Part shown: positions 14,979-15,431 of the stretch, piece by piece | Layout of the letters: every line of letters begins with the position of its first letter | Position numbering within the stretch: the stretch's first letter is position 1 | Source of the DNA: Acidimicrobiia bacterium | Lineage (GTDB): Bacteria > Actinomycetota > Acidimicrobiia > IMCC26256 > JAENVU01 | Length of the DNA: 15,431 nt | Assembly: GCA_017882945.1 (NCBI GenBank) | Contig: JADGON010000009.1 | Span: 1 to 15,431, forward strand | Direction: 5' to 3' | Program-made: the position numbers and the translations under genes | The notes under the pieces: generated by a model | Told to the model about the DNA's origin: nothing | The model's database searches: none | The model's input: the letters and a program-made list of their open reading frames with translations, nothing else

Positions 14979-15017
14979 ACTCATCGGTGACCGTCACATC
15001 TCGTGCGACCGATGAGT
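14979..15017. promoter_or_regulatory. 10-bp inverted repeat in the divergent VOC/DUF899 promoter region
   Basis: ACTCATCGGT (14979-14988) and ACCGATGAGT (15008-15017) are perfect inverted copies, with centres 29 bp apart. Nested at the left arm is another palindrome, GTGAC-C-GTCAC (14987-14997). The site lies between two divergent genes, so an operator for a dimeric regulator is plausible; a leader hairpin is the alternative. Confidence 0.4.
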
Positions 15018-15028
15018 CTCGGAGTACC

Positions 15029-15045
15029 ACCCGGTCTGAACGGGT
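15029..15045 (+). promoter_or_regulatory. Small hairpin in front of the DUF899 gene
   Basis: ACCCG (15029-15033) pairs with CGGGT (15041-15045) around a 7-base loop, 28 bases before the ATG and just upstream of the AGGAGA ribosome site. It may be part of the control region or may be chance. Confidence 0.25.
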
Positions 15046-15072
15046 AGGAGAACCACGACCCAGGAGAGACCC

Positions 15073-15431
15073 ATGAGCCTTCCCCAGATCGTCTCACCCG
15101 AAGCTTGGCGAACGGCACGCGTGCAGCTCCTTGCGGAAGAGAAGGCGATGACGCGGGCGCGCGATGCACTCGTCACGAAGCGCAGAGAGCTTCCGATGGT
15201 GGAGATCACGAAGGACTACACGTTCGAAGGTCCGGACGGCAGGGCCAGTCTGCTCGACCTGTTCGAAGGCCGCCGCCAGCTCATCGTCGGCCATTTCATG
15301 TTCAACCCGAGCTGGGACGAGGGCTGCCCGAGCTGCACCGCGGGCGCCGACGAGATCGCGCCCGGTCTCCTCGAGCACCTCCACTCTCGCGACACGTCGT
15401 TCACCTACGTCTCGCGCGCGCCGATCGCGAA
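15073..15431 (+). CDS. DUF899-family thioredoxin-like protein, C-terminus cut by window edge
   Basis: 119 residues are visible before the right edge. MSLPQIVSPEAWRTARVQLL leads into a basic helical start (EEKAMTRARDALVTKRRELP), then KDYTFEGPDG and LLDLFEGRRQLIVGHFMF. WDEGCPSCTAGADEI contains a thioredoxin-like CxxC (CPSC). This order is typical of the DUF899 family, whose members have a thioredoxin fold of unproven function and often lie near VOC or glyoxalase genes. The ATG has AGGAGA five bases upstream. Codon use differs from its neighbours: 12 of the first 41 codons end in A or T, by hand count, whereas most genes in the window rarely do. This could reflect recent transfer. Total length in the family is usually about 230-260 residues, so roughly half is missing. 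Confidence 0.85.
   Translation, partial: MSLPQIVSPEAWRTARVQLLAEEKAMTRARDALVTKRRELPMVEITKDYTFEGPDGRASLLDLFEGRRQLIVGHFMFNPSWDEGCPSCTAGADEIAPGLLEHLHSRDTSFTYVSRAPIA

Overview
The window is GC-rich DNA with strongly GC-biased third codon positions, from an actinobacterium. The gene content suggests a little-studied Acidimicrobiia-like lineage: an F420-type LLM oxidoreductase, a NIPA/EamA-like DMT pair, a neocarzinostatin-like secreted protein, a Ser/Gly-repeat membrane protein, and several genes with a TANNNT -10 box placed almost on the start codon. That placement is an inference from gene types, not a database result. No rRNA, tRNA, CRISPR, insertion sequence or phage gene was seen.

Layout. (1) Positions 1-3660, minus strand: a tightly overlapping catabolic-looking operon, transcribed as LLM flavin/F420 oxidoreductase, then a metal-dependent amidohydrolase (N-acyl-D-amino-acid deacylase-like), then a TauD/TfdA Fe(II)/2-oxoglutarate dioxygenase cut by the window edge. 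(2) Positions 3817-7253, minus strand: an envelope-type operon of MGDG-synthase-like glycosyltransferase, NodB polysaccharide deacetylase and DMT transporter, closed by a 10-bp-stem hairpin. A paralogous DMT transporter is divergently transcribed at 7325-8200. (3) Positions 8285-11961: AMP-dependent acyl-CoA ligase (minus), YihY/BrkB membrane protein (plus) and UbiA-family prenyltransferase (minus). (4) Positions 12167-13810: a small membrane protein with a 9-residue Ser/Gly repeat (minus), a divergently encoded neocarzinostatin-like exported protein (plus) and a flavin reductase-like protein (minus). (5) Positions 13811-14153 hold two short gene remnants. After them come a two-domain VOC (glyoxalase-fold) protein (minus) and, divergently, a DUF899 thioredoxin-like gene cut by the right edge, with inverted repeats between them.

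The most interesting unit is the glycosyltransferase operon. After its GT domains, the glycosyltransferase carries a membrane helix and a C-terminal domain that appears to be a NodB deacetylase fold stripped of every catalytic motif. The very next gene encodes an intact NodB deacetylase, followed by a flippase-like DMT protein. The combination of GT, NodB enzyme and paired DMT proteins recalls the logic of the ArnC/ArnD/ArnE-ArnF lipid-sugar pathway, built from different parts. It may be an undescribed glycolipid synthesis, flipping and deacetylation module. This is inference from gene order and motif comparison.
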